This document shows, one piece after another, positions 1 to 6,601 of a stretch of 10,909 nt of DNA. Both the position numbers and the translations under genes were made by a program. Source of the DNA: JACXVD01 sp047975785 (lineage in GTDB: Bacteria > Pseudomonadota > Alphaproteobacteria > Sphingomonadales > Sphingomonadaceae); assembly GCA_047975785.1 (NCBI GenBank), contig JBKEEC010000368.1:1-10909 (forward strand), read 5' to 3'. Each line of letters opens with the position of its first letter. Position 1 is the stretch's first letter. Below the pieces are notes generated by a model. It ran no database searches, had not been told where the DNA came from, and was given only the letters and a program-made list of their open reading frames with translations.

Positions 1-846
1 TACCGGCCTGGCGCCAGGCGGGACAATGGCCGAGGCCAGCAAGGCATCAATATAGCAGCTTTTGAGCTTCTTCATTCGCTTTTCATCAGCGGCTGTCTTT
101 TCAGGCTGGCTGCGGATTTGCCTGTAACGATTGGCCAGTTCGCTCAGATCAAAGGCAACCGCGCTGCCCAGATCAACATCGGTGGCCGCAACATAGAGTC
201 TGCGCCCTGCAATATACCCTTCCCCAACCTCGTCCAGAACTTCAGGCGTCAACAAGTCGTCCAGCTTTTTGCGCAAGGGCACCAGATCGGCAAAGGCGCC
301 CTTCTGGAGCGCGACCGCTATGGCCCTCGTGCTGACATTGCCTCCTTTGCCATTCTTGCCATGCACATCGACACCGCTCACATAAGTTTTAAGAATGTCT
401 TTTTCACTATCGATCTTATACCCGTCTACTGTCAGTTGCGTATTGCGGATAAACGCCCCGGTTGCCTGTAATCCGCCCGTGCTGACGCCGGTAACAATGG
501 AAAATTCCGGCAGTCCTCGGGCAATGTTCCAGCCATCCAGAAATCCCGCACCAAAGGCACCGTTCTGGCTGCCCCCCGACAGGAACAGGAGCGGACCATA
601 CTGGTGCTCGTTTACAGAGGCGATTTCCCTGCCAAAATCCGGAAGGCCAGTCTCGTTACCCGTCTCGTTTCCCTTCTCGTCGCCTGTCTCTGGCGTCTGA
701 GCAGATGGCATCTGGTCAGGCAGGGGCCGGGTAAGCGAATAGCGGTTTATTTCACATGTCCCCGCCAGGCCGCTGCTATTGGCGGGTGAAGAATGCTGGC
801 AAGCCGAAGCTCCCAGAAGAACGAACAGAATCAGGATGAAGCGCAT
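1..846 (-). CDS. Patatin-like phospholipase, lipoprotein (3' part cut by window edge)
   Basis: Probable serine lipid acyl hydrolase anchored to a membrane. The visible 282 residues begin MRFILILFVLLGASAC, a short basic start, a hydrophobic stretch and a lipobox-like ASAC that would be cleaved before Cys16. Residues about 45-70 form a linker rich in Gly, Glu, Thr and Asn. The patatin fold follows: a glycine-rich oxyanion motif GGSQNGAFGAG (91-101), the nucleophile elbow GVSTG (120-124, Ser122), and ASAIVPP near 271-277, which resembles the conserved segment seen in the family before the catalytic Asp. The Asp-Gly motif itself would lie beyond the left edge, so the dyad cannot be confirmed. The start at 846 is set by GGGAGG at 851-856, four bases upstream. 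It lies 111 bases downstream of rel on the same strand, so co-transcription is possible. The enzyme class is well supported; the substrate is unknown. Confidence 0.85.
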   Translation of the reverse strand, partial: MRFILILFVLLGASACQHSSPANSSGLAGTCEINRYSLTRPLPDQMPSAQTPETGDEKGNETGNETGLPDFGREIASVNEHQYGPLLFLSGGSQNGAFGAGFLDGWNIARGLPEFSIVTGVSTGGLQATGAFIRNTQLTVDGYKIDSEKDILKTYVSGVDVHGKNGKGGNVSTRAIAVALQKGAFADLVPLRKKLDDLLTPEVLDEVGEGYIAGRRLYVAATDVDLGSAVAFDLSELANRYRQIRSQPEKTAADEKRMKKLKSCYIDALLASAIVPPGARPV

Positions 847-948
847 CCATCCTCCCATAACTGACAAAATGGCAGGCGATTATCTGATTATGTTACGACC
901 ATTCCCGATTCTGGAGCGGGTTTACGGCAAGATTGTGGCGAAATCACC

Positions 949-970
949 AGAAGCGGATCATATCCGTTCT
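949..970 (-). other. Imperfect hairpin spanning the rel stop codon
   Basis: ATCCG (962-966) pairs with CGGAT (954-958), and after a one-base bulge TTCT (967-970) pairs with AGAA (949-952), leaving a three-base loop. The TGA of rel (960-958) is partly in that loop. No T-run follows on the minus strand, so this is not a canonical terminator. It may be chance or a weak 3' structure between rel and the patatin gene. Confidence 0.25.
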
Positions 971-3048
971 GCATCGGCAACCGCATCACTGGCCCGCAAG
1001 GAACTGATAATCCGGGTGAGATGGGCCAGATCCTGCACTTCAACATCCACACTATAGGTATGGAATGGAGCATCACGTTCGGTCAGTTCAAGATTGACGA
1101 CATTGCCGTGGTTACGAGCGAGAATCCCGGCCATATCCGCCAGGGTTCCGGGCCGGTTATACAACACGATCTGCAAACGTCCGATAGCGCCGGTTGATCT
1201 TTGGCCCCAATTGAGGTCAATCCAGTCAACATCCTCACCATTGGCAAGTTCCAGACAGTCTATCGCATGGACAACCACGCCCTCGCCCGGTTTGCGCAGG
1301 CCAACAATCCTGTCTCCGGGAACCGGGTGACAGCAATCTGCCAGCTTGAACCCTACTCCGGGTGTGAGCCCCAGCACCGAGATGGATTTTTCCTGCCTTG
1401 GCCAATCCTCGTTTTCATTCAGGCTGGCCGTGCTGCCTGGAACCAGCGCCTCCATGACTTCCCGATCAGACAGTTTCGCCGCCCCGACAAGATACATCAA
1501 ATCATCGCTATCTTCGAGATCGAGCCGATCCAATGCTGCCGAAATAGCCTTGTTCCCGATTTTGGAGGGTAGCCGGGCTGCTATTTCATCAAACAGCTTG
1601 GCGCCGATCTTGGCGATTTCGTCGCGTTCCTTTTGTCGCACAGCCCTGCGAATGGCCGCGCGGGCCTTGCCGGTCACAACGTAACCCAGCCACTCCAGCT
1701 GGGGAGAAGCGCCTGCTCCCTTGATGATTTCAACCACATCGCCATTCGCAAGGCGTGTGCGTAGCGGCATATGCCGCCCATTGATTTTTGCGCCAACGGC
1801 ATGAGCGCCAAGATCCGTATGAACCGCAAAGGCGAAATCCACCGGCGTTGCTCCCTTGGGCAACTGGAACAGCGCCCCCTTGGGAGTGAAGGCAAAAATG
1901 CGATCCTGATAAATCGCCATTCGTGTATGTTCGAGCAGTTCTTCCGGGTCATTGCTGGCATCAACAATCTCAATCAGATCGCGTAGCCAACCAACACTGC
2001 CATCGGGCCGGTCCCCCTGCTTGTAGGCCCAGTGCGCTGCCAGCCCGAATTCATTGGTCTGGTGCATGGCCTGCGTGCGAATTTGCACCTCGACCCGCAT
2101 CGAGTTTTCATAAATCAACGAGGTATGCAGTGAACGGTAGCCATTGGTTTTAGGGGTTGAGATATAGTCCTTGAAACGACCGGGAATCATCTGCCAGATC
2201 GTATGCAGGATACCCAGGGCCGCATAACAATCTGCTTCGGTTTGCGTAATAACGCGAAACGCCATGATATCCGTTACCTGCTCAAAACTGACATGCCGCT
2301 CAGCCATTTTGCGCCAGATCGAATAGGGGTGTTTTTCCCGCCCCGACACTTCAACATCCAGACCGGCTTCGGCCATGGCCTGTTTGAAAGACAGGGCTAT
2401 CGCATCCACCTGCCCGCCATCGGTGCTGCGAATCTGCTCCAGCCGGCCAGTGATGGTGCGGTATCCTTCCGGCTCCAGTTGCTCAAAAGCCAGCAATTGC
2501 ATTTCGCGCATATATTCATACATGCCCACCCGCTCTGCCAGGGGTGCGTATATATCCATGGTTTCACGCGCGATACGTTGCCGTTTTTCCGGATTTCTGA
2601 TGAAGTGCAGGGTGCGCATATTGTGCAGCCTGTCCCCCAGCTTGACCAGCAGGACGCGAATATCCTCGCTCATTGCCAGCAGGAACTTGCGCAGATTTTC
2701 TGCTGCACGCTCATTTTCGGGCATGGCCTCGATTTTGGACAGCTTGGTAACACCATCCACCAGCCGCGCCACTTCCGCCCCGAAATTGGCTTCGATATCG
2801 TCAATCGTGGCCAGCGTATCTTCCACCGTGTCATGCAACAGGGCGGTAATAATGGTTTCCTGATCCAGCTTCAGATCTGTCATCAGGCCTGCCACTTCTA
2901 CCGGATGGGAGAAATAGGGATCGCCGCTTGCACGTTTTTGCGAGCCGTGTTTTTGCACCGTGTAAACATAGGCGCGATTCAGCAGCACCTCATCGGCATC
3001 AGGGTCATATTCCTTGACCCGTTCCACAAGTTCATACTGGCGCAGCAT
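958..3048 (-). CDS. rel: Bifunctional (p)ppGpp synthetase/hydrolase (RelA/SpoT family)
   Basis: Makes and degrades the alarmone (p)ppGpp in the cytosol (stringent response). Numbering from the start chosen here, 696 residues. The HD hydrolase domain carries LLHDTVEDT, with His72-Asp73 and Glu76-Asp77. The synthetase domain has RFKDYISTPKTNGYRSLHT from 291 and EVQIRT at 320-325. The RFKD form is the RXKD motif of bifunctional Rel/SpoT enzymes rather than the EXDD of RelA, so both activities are expected. The TGS domain follows at about 384-443, then a conserved DCCHPVPGD segment (Cys572-Cys573) and a C-terminal ACT domain from about 625. The frame stays open up to a GTG at 3102, but ATG 3048 is preferred because the family typically begins MLRQYELVERV; ATG 3054 and GTG 3051 are alternatives. 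There is no convincing Shine-Dalgarno directly before 3048; a short upstream ORF overlaps this start. rpoZ, often adjacent in proteobacteria, is not in this window. Confidence 0.97.
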   Translation of the reverse strand: MLRQYELVERVKEYDPDADEVLLNRAYVYTVQKHGSQKRASGDPYFSHPVEVAGLMTDLKLDQETIITALLHDTVEDTLATIDDIEANFGAEVARLVDGVTKLSKIEAMPENERAAENLRKFLLAMSEDIRVLLVKLGDRLHNMRTLHFIRNPEKRQRIARETMDIYAPLAERVGMYEYMREMQLLAFEQLEPEGYRTITGRLEQIRSTDGGQVDAIALSFKQAMAEAGLDVEVSGREKHPYSIWRKMAERHVSFEQVTDIMAFRVITQTEADCYAALGILHTIWQMIPGRFKDYISTPKTNGYRSLHTSLIYENSMRVEVQIRTQAMHQTNEFGLAAHWAYKQGDRPDGSVGWLRDLIEIVDASNDPEELLEHTRMAIYQDRIFAFTPKGALFQLPKGATPVDFAFAVHTDLGAHAVGAKINGRHMPLRTRLANGDVVEIIKGAGASPQLEWLGYVVTGKARAAIRRAVRQKERDEIAKIGAKLFDEIAARLPSKIGNKAISAALDRLDLEDSDDLMYLVGAAKLSDREVMEALVPGSTASLNENEDWPRQEKSISVLGLTPGVGFKLADCCHPVPGDRIVGLRKPGEGVVVHAIDCLELANGEDVDWIDLNWGQRSTGAIGRLQIVLYNRPGTLADMAGILARNHGNVVNLELTERDAPFHTYSVDVEVQDLAHLTRIISSLRASDAVADAERI

Positions 3049-3071
3049 CACCATAAGAAATGCTTTGCCAT
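3048..3071 (-). CDS. Possible 7-codon upstream ORF (MAKHFLW) overlapping the rel start
   Basis: On the minus strand GGGAG (3080-3076) lies four bases before an ATG at 3071 that opens MAKHFLW and stops at TGA (3050-3048). The stop overlaps the ATG of rel as TGATG. Since the rel start has no good ribosome binding site of its own, ribosomes ending here could re-initiate on rel. Seven codons can arise by chance, and translation is not shown. Confidence 0.25.
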   Translation of the reverse strand: MAKHFLW

Positions 3072-3277
3072 ATCGCTCCCGACAAGAGGTAATGCGCTGC
3101 ACAGGTGATTTTTCTTAATTTTATACCCTTGCGCGACATTTTTGACTGCATATCACAGCAGAATACAGCACTGAGGCTGTTCACATTCTTTGACGTTTTG
3201 CCCCCGAAAACACCTTTCGGTGCGTAAATGCCCGTCCTATAACCATCCGGTTTTCAACCTGAGTGGAGAAATTGCCT
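3072..3277. promoter_or_regulatory. Divergent spacer between rel and the DUF1508 gene
   Basis: About 200 bases holding the control regions of two diverging genes. Facing rel, TATAAA (3125-3120, minus) is a plausible -10 box, but the sequence 17 bases upstream (CAGTCA) is a poor -35. Facing the DUF1508 gene, TTGACT (3142-3147) and TTGACG (3190-3195) resemble -35 boxes and TATAAC (3238-3243) a -10 box, but none is spaced correctly with another. CCGAAA (3204-3209) and TTTCGG (3215-3220) form a 6-bp hairpin, which competes with CACC/GGTG (3211-3222). Exact promoters cannot be assigned. Confidence 0.35.
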
Positions 3278-3454
3278 GTGGCGCACCGTTTTGAAATCCG
3301 CAAAAACAAGAAGGGCGAGTTCGTCGCCTATTTCGTCTATAACAAGGAAACCATGTTCTGGACGGAAGGGTATTCCAGCAAGGCCAGCGCAAAAAATGCG
3401 ATCGAATCCATCAAAAAGAATGGCCCTGCTGCCGAAATTGTTGAAGTAGAATAA
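3278..3454 (+). CDS. YegP/DUF1508-family small protein
   Basis: Small soluble protein of 58 residues with the DUF1508 (YegP) pattern: HRFEIRKNKKGEFVAYFVYN, then WTEGYSSKASAKNAIESIKKN. This is a beta-hairpin unit with the conserved YSSKASA(K)NAI segment. E. coli YegP carries two such units; here there is one. The role of the family is not established. The frame extends back to a GTG at 3263, but GTG at 3278 is the better start: it gives the usual (M)AHRFEIRKN beginning and has GGAG at 3265-3268 nine bases upstream. No signal peptide or membrane segment is seen. It is transcribed away from rel and converges on der. No good terminator follows on the plus strand. Confidence 0.88.
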   Translation: MAHRFEIRKNKKGEFVAYFVYNKETMFWTEGYSSKASAKNAIESIKKNGPAAEIVEVE

Positions 3455-3536
3455 ACTCGGGTCTTTTCAGAAAAAAGTTGAACCGGGAGCAGGGGTATAG
3501 TTCCTTGCAATCGCTTGTCTTGCCCGAAAATCTTCA

Positions 3537-3557
3537 GGGCGGTGCACGTCACCGCCC
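3537..3557 (-). terminator. GC-rich hairpin downstream of der, possible terminator
   Basis: GGGCGGTG (3537-3544) and CACCGCCC (3550-3557) form a perfect 8-bp stem with a five-base loop. Read on the minus strand it lies about 20 bases after the der stop and is followed by TGAAGATTTT, a weak U-rich tail. On the plus strand it is followed by C-runs, so it would not end the DUF1508 transcript in the usual way. Confidence 0.4.
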
Positions 3558-3582
3558 CCCCTTATCCCGCCCCCCTTATCCC
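3554..3582 (-). repeat. Tandem 14/15-bp repeat with G-quadruplex pattern at the der stop codon
   Basis: On the plus strand GCCCCCCCTTATCCC (3554-3568) is followed directly by GCCCCCCTTATCCC (3569-3582), two copies differing by one C. Read as der mRNA this gives four G-tracts (3, 6, 3 and 7) separated by ATAA, C and ATAA, matching the G3+N1-7 quadruplex pattern. The der TAA lies in the first ATAA. The origin looks like a small tandem duplication at the 3' end of the gene. Confidence 0.7.
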
Positions 3583-5009
3583 TTTCGATCATAGGGGTTT
3601 TTCGGGCTTTTGAGCACAACCCGCACCGGCACGGCCTCAAAGCCCAGAGATTTGCGAATGCCGTTGACGAGATACCGCTCATAGCTTTTGGGTAACGCGT
3701 CCAGCCTGGTGCCAAAAACAACAAAACGCGGCGGACGTGTGCCAGCCTGGGTGATATAGCGCAATTTTATACGCCTGCCCTTGGGTGCCGGGGGCGGATT
3801 GGCGGCCAGCGCATCATCGAACCAGCGGTTCAGTGCCGCAGTCGGCACGCGCTTGCTCCATGATTCGCGAATTTCAAAGGCTGCCGACAACATGGTATCC
3901 AGCCCTTTGCCGGTCTTTGCGCTGACCGCAAACAGCGGCAGCCCTCGCACCTGGGCCAACCCGTCATCCAGTGCCGCGCGAATGCCATTGAACAGGGATG
4001 AAGGATCGCCTGCAATATCCCATTTATTGATCGCCACCATCAGGGCGCGCCCCTCCTGCAGCACCATGTCGGCAATCTTGAGATCCTGATGCTCCAGCCC
4101 CTGTGTCGCATCCAGCAGCAGAACAACGACTTCGGCAAAATCAATCGCGCGCCGCGCATCAGCCACCGACAGCTTTTCAAGCTTCTCGGTCACGCGGGCC
4201 TTTTTGCGCATTCCTGCTGTATCTATCAGGCGGATTTCACGTTCCTGACCGCTTGCCGGGTCATGCCATTGCCAGTCAATCGCAATCGAATCACGGGTGA
4301 TGCCTGCTTCCGGTCCGGTCAGCAGACGGTCTTCTCCCAGCAGGCGATTGATCAGGGTGGATTTTCCAGCATTCGGACGTCCGACAATGGCCAGTTTGAG
4401 AGGCCCTTGCAAAATGTCATGATCCTCGTCCGCTCCGGCCTCCTGTTCCAGCAATGAGGCTTCATATTCTTCGGATCTGGCACCGATAATCGGCCACAGG
4501 CCTTCAAACAGTTCAACAACGCCTTCACCATGTTCGGCACTGATCGCAACAGGATCACCCAGCCCAAGGGCATAGCTTTCCAGAATACCCGCTTCCCCGC
4601 CACGCCCTTCGGCCTTGTTGGCAACCAGCACGACGGGGATATCCTGCTGACGGAGCCAGCGGGCGATTTCCTCATCCAGCGGGGTGATGCCAGCGCGGGC
4701 ATCAATCACGAACAGGGCCGCATCACCTCCTTCAAGGCTAACCTCGGTCTGCTTGCGCATCCGTCCCGGAAGCGTATCGGGATCATCATCCTCCCAACCG
4801 GCCGTATCAACAATGGTAAAGTCCATTCCGGCAAGGGAAGCGTCGCCAAAACGCCGGTCACGCGTCACTCCGGGCTGATCATCAACCAGAGCAAGCTTTT
4901 TGCCGACCAGCCGGTTAAACAGGGTCGATTTGCCAACATTGGGGCGACCAATGATAATGACCTGTGGAAGCCCTGTGGCAGAATGGCTGGATAGGGTGTG
5001 CTTGGACAT
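3576..5009 (-). CDS. der: Ribosome-assembly GTPase Der (EngA)
   Basis: Double-GTPase needed for maturation of the 50S ribosomal subunit; cytosolic. Numbering from ATG 5009, 477 residues. GTPase domain 1 has the P-loop GRPNVGKS (21-28), DTAG (68-71) and NKAE (131-134) in place of the usual NKxD. An acidic linker (about 179-200) leads to GTPase domain 2 with GRPNAGKS (210-217), DTAG (263-266) and NKWD (328-331). A C-terminal KH-like domain covers about 385-470, including KLRYITQAGTRPPRFVVFG. The frame is open up to ATG 5048 (490 residues), but most Der proteins begin only a few residues before the first beta strand, so 5009 is preferred; AAGGA at 5027-5023 is a weak, rather distant ribosome binding site. 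No same-strand gene lies directly upstream, so it probably has its own promoter in the 168-base divergent spacer. The last codons fall within a G-rich repeat. Confidence 0.96.
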   Translation of the reverse strand: MSKHTLSSHSATGLPQVIIIGRPNVGKSTLFNRLVGKKLALVDDQPGVTRDRRFGDASLAGMDFTIVDTAGWEDDDPDTLPGRMRKQTEVSLEGGDAALFVIDARAGITPLDEEIARWLRQQDIPVVLVANKAEGRGGEAGILESYALGLGDPVAISAEHGEGVVELFEGLWPIIGARSEEYEASLLEQEAGADEDHDILQGPLKLAIVGRPNAGKSTLINRLLGEDRLLTGPEAGITRDSIAIDWQWHDPASGQEREIRLIDTAGMRKKARVTEKLEKLSVADARRAIDFAEVVVLLLDATQGLEHQDLKIADMVLQEGRALMVAINKWDIAGDPSSLFNGIRAALDDGLAQVRGLPLFAVSAKTGKGLDTMLSAAFEIRESWSKRVPTAALNRWFDDALAANPPPAPKGRRIKLRYITQAGTRPPRFVVFGTRLDALPKSYERYLVNGIRKSLGFEAVPVRVVLKSPKNPYDRKG

Positions 5010-5177
5010 GAAGCGCAGGTGGTCCTTATTGACCAGAATAGCAAGCATCTACAGTGCTGCACGCGCATGTGAAACGGCAAAGAAAAACAGCAGAACCTGT
5101 CCCGCCGGGATTATGCCTAATTTCAGTTAACCTTAACATGAAGGCCGATACTAACCGCTTCCCGGCAAAAGGGCGGC

Positions 5178-6032
5178 ATGAAATTGCCGGTATCCCTTTT
5201 TGTCGTTGCCGCCTCCATGTGCCTGCCAGGCACAGCACTGGCTGATGCCTCGGATAATGTGCGGCGTCCTGCCCGCACACATAGCGGCAATGAATTGCCG
5301 ATTTATCTGCAATGCGTCCCCTATGCACGTGCCCTGTCTGGTATCCAGATATTCGGAAACGCGCGGACATGGTGGAAACAGGCAGAGGGCCGTTACCAGC
5401 GTGGCAATACTCCGCGCAAGGGTGCGGTCATGGCTTTCACTCCGCATCGTAACATGCGCGAAGGCCATGTTGCGACAGTGACCAAAGTAATCGATTCGCG
5501 CACCGTCCTGCTGGATCATGCAAACTGGTCCCCCATCAATGGACGGCGCGGCCAGATCGAGCGCAACGTCAAGGCCATTGATGTATCGTCAGACAATGAC
5601 TGGAGCGAGGTGCGCGTCTGGTATCACCCGCTCAAGGCGCTGGGTAAAACCCCATGGCCGGTCAAGGGCTTCATCTATAATGAACGCTCTGGCAAAAATG
5701 GTCCGGCACTGGTGCAAAAAAGCAGTTCATCGTCTCTTGTTACCAAAGCAAAACAGTCAAGAACGCATCAGACACAAGGGGTTCATGCCCGTGGAGGGAA
5801 TAAACCTTCCCATAGTTTTGCCAGGGCATTCGGCAATAATGCCTCACCCCGGCATACCGGCGCAAAAGTGTCACAGAAACCGGGCAAGGCAATGACGCGT
5901 CAAAAACCGCCCCATATTGCCAGCCTGCGTGAGTTGACGGGGAAAGTTCCGTCAAAATCCACGCATAGCGCGGCCCCGGCTCCCTCTGCCCGCCGGGATG
6001 TTGTGGGCGATATAATCTCCCGAAACCGGTAG
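5178..6032 (+). CDS. Secreted CHAP-domain amidase/peptidase
   Basis: Likely exported cysteine amidohydrolase acting on peptidoglycan. Of 284 residues, 1-23 form a signal peptide (MKLPVSLFVVAASM, ending TALA before Asp-Ala). The CHAP core covers about 40-168: catalytic Cys46 in YLQCVPYAR, His97 in GHVATV, and a polar third residue in LLDHANW (113-116). The pattern GAVMAF and the WSPINGRRGQIERNV block match a CHAP subfamily I associate with sphingomonads. From about 175 to the end the protein is low-complexity and basic, rich in Ser, Lys, Arg, His and Pro, with no recognisable domain. Start ATG 5178 follows a GGGCGG stretch and gives a complete signal peptide. It diverges from der and converges on the DUF3297 gene with a 10-base gap. 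Family is firm; substrate bond and biological role are inferred. Confidence 0.9.
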   Translation: MKLPVSLFVVAASMCLPGTALADASDNVRRPARTHSGNELPIYLQCVPYARALSGIQIFGNARTWWKQAEGRYQRGNTPRKGAVMAFTPHRNMREGHVATVTKVIDSRTVLLDHANWSPINGRRGQIERNVKAIDVSSDNDWSEVRVWYHPLKALGKTPWPVKGFIYNERSGKNGPALVQKSSSSSLVTKAKQSRTHQTQGVHARGGNKPSHSFARAFGNNASPRHTGAKVSQKPGKAMTRQKPPHIASLRELTGKVPSKSTHSAAPAPSARRDVVGDIISRNR

Positions 6033-6042
6033 GAACGACTGC

Positions 6043-6336
6043 TCAGGCTTTGGCTACCGGCGCGTCTGCGCCCAGATCCTCATACCAGGCCTCGACCGGA
6101 CCGTTCAGTTTGATGGTCAGCGGATTACCCTTGCGATCCATTGTCTTTCCGGCCTGAACCCTGACCCAGCCTTCGGAAATGCAGTATTCCTCGACATTGC
6201 TGCGCTGTGTTCCCTTGAACCGGATGCCCACGCCGCGTTGCAATTTCTCTGCATCAAAATGCGGGCTGGAAGGATTGATAGCCAGCCTGTCAGGCGGAGT
6301 ATCTGCTGTTACGGATGGGGTGCTTTCGTTTTCCAT
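6043..6336 (-). CDS. DUF3297-family protein
   Basis: Small cytosolic protein of 97 residues, function unknown. After a variable polar start (1-13) come the family hallmarks: TPPDRLAINPSSPHFD (13-28), RGVGIRFKG, NVEEYCISEGWVRV with a conserved Cys, and KTMDRKGNPLTIKLNGPVEAW. The C-terminal residues AWYEDLGADAPVAKA are less conserved. ATG 6336 is the only reasonable start; no clear Shine-Dalgarno precedes it. It is convergent with the CHAP gene and diverges from the tRNA-Leu gene, so its promoter must lie in 6337-6456, where no clear -35/-10 pair is seen. Confidence 0.88.
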   Translation of the reverse strand: MENESTPSVTADTPPDRLAINPSSPHFDAEKLQRGVGIRFKGTQRSNVEEYCISEGWVRVQAGKTMDRKGNPLTIKLNGPVEAWYEDLGADAPVAKA

Positions 6337-6422
6337 GGCGCGGGCAGATAAATTGCTTCATCGCAATGAGCAAGCACACCCTTGCCCTTTTGTGCGTGCA
6401 CGATTAAGGGCGCAGGCTTGTT

Positions 6423-6440
6423 CGCGTGGGTTCCCACGTG
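6423..6440. repeat. Palindrome just upstream of tRNA-Leu
   Basis: CGTGGG (6425-6430) and CCCACG (6433-6438) form a near-perfect palindrome centred on TT, extended by one G-T and one C-G pair, ending 16 bases before the tRNA. It could be a protein-binding site or part of the 5' leader removed from the pre-tRNA. A perfect 6-bp arm with a 2-base centre can also occur by chance. Confidence 0.35.
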
Positions 6441-6456
6441 CGGCTTCGTTCAGGTT

Positions 6457-6541
6457 GCGGGCGTGGCGGAATTGGTAGACGCGCTGGTTTTAGGTACCAG
6501 TATCGCAAGATGTGGGGGTTCGAGTCCCTTCGCCCGCACCA
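6457..6541 (+). tRNA. tRNA-Leu (UAG anticodon)
   Basis: An 85-base class II tRNA with encoded CCA. Acceptor stem GCGGGCG (6457-6463) pairs with CGCCCGC (6531-6537), discriminator A, then CCA (6539-6541). The D-arm contains GGAATTGGTAGACGC. The anticodon stem CTGGT/ACCAG (6484-6488 and 6496-6500) encloses TTTAGGT with anticodon TAG at 6491-6493. A 13-base variable arm (TATCGCAAGATGT) marks a leucine-type class II tRNA. The T-arm GGGGGTTCGAGTCCCTT closes with two G-T pairs. It reads CUA and probably other CUN codons, and lies directly upstream of tig. Confidence 0.97.
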
Positions 6542-6601
6542 GTTCGCCCGGCCCGGTTAACCAGCACAAGAGATTATTGAGAGAAGGTATCAGTTCGCAT
6601 C

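Noticed and set aside
118..700. Plus-strand open frames in the first 800 bases
   Set aside because: They overlap the minus-strand patatin-like gene, which has a lipobox, oxyanion motif and GxSxG.
2203..3108. 301-codon open frame on the plus strand, opposite rel
   Set aside because: Fully antisense to a strongly conserved gene; the translation shows no recognisable domain. Long antisense frames are common opposite genes of this codon use.
5121..5152. TTAACCTTAAC before the CHAP gene as a CtrA box or promoter
   Set aside because: The CtrA consensus needs TTAA-N7-TTAA; here the half-sites are two bases apart. The -35/-10 spacing to GATACT is also too short.
6382..6408. TTGCCC with TTAAGG as a tRNA-Leu promoter
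   Set aside because: Spacing or -10 match is poor in every alignment tried, so no promoter is called.
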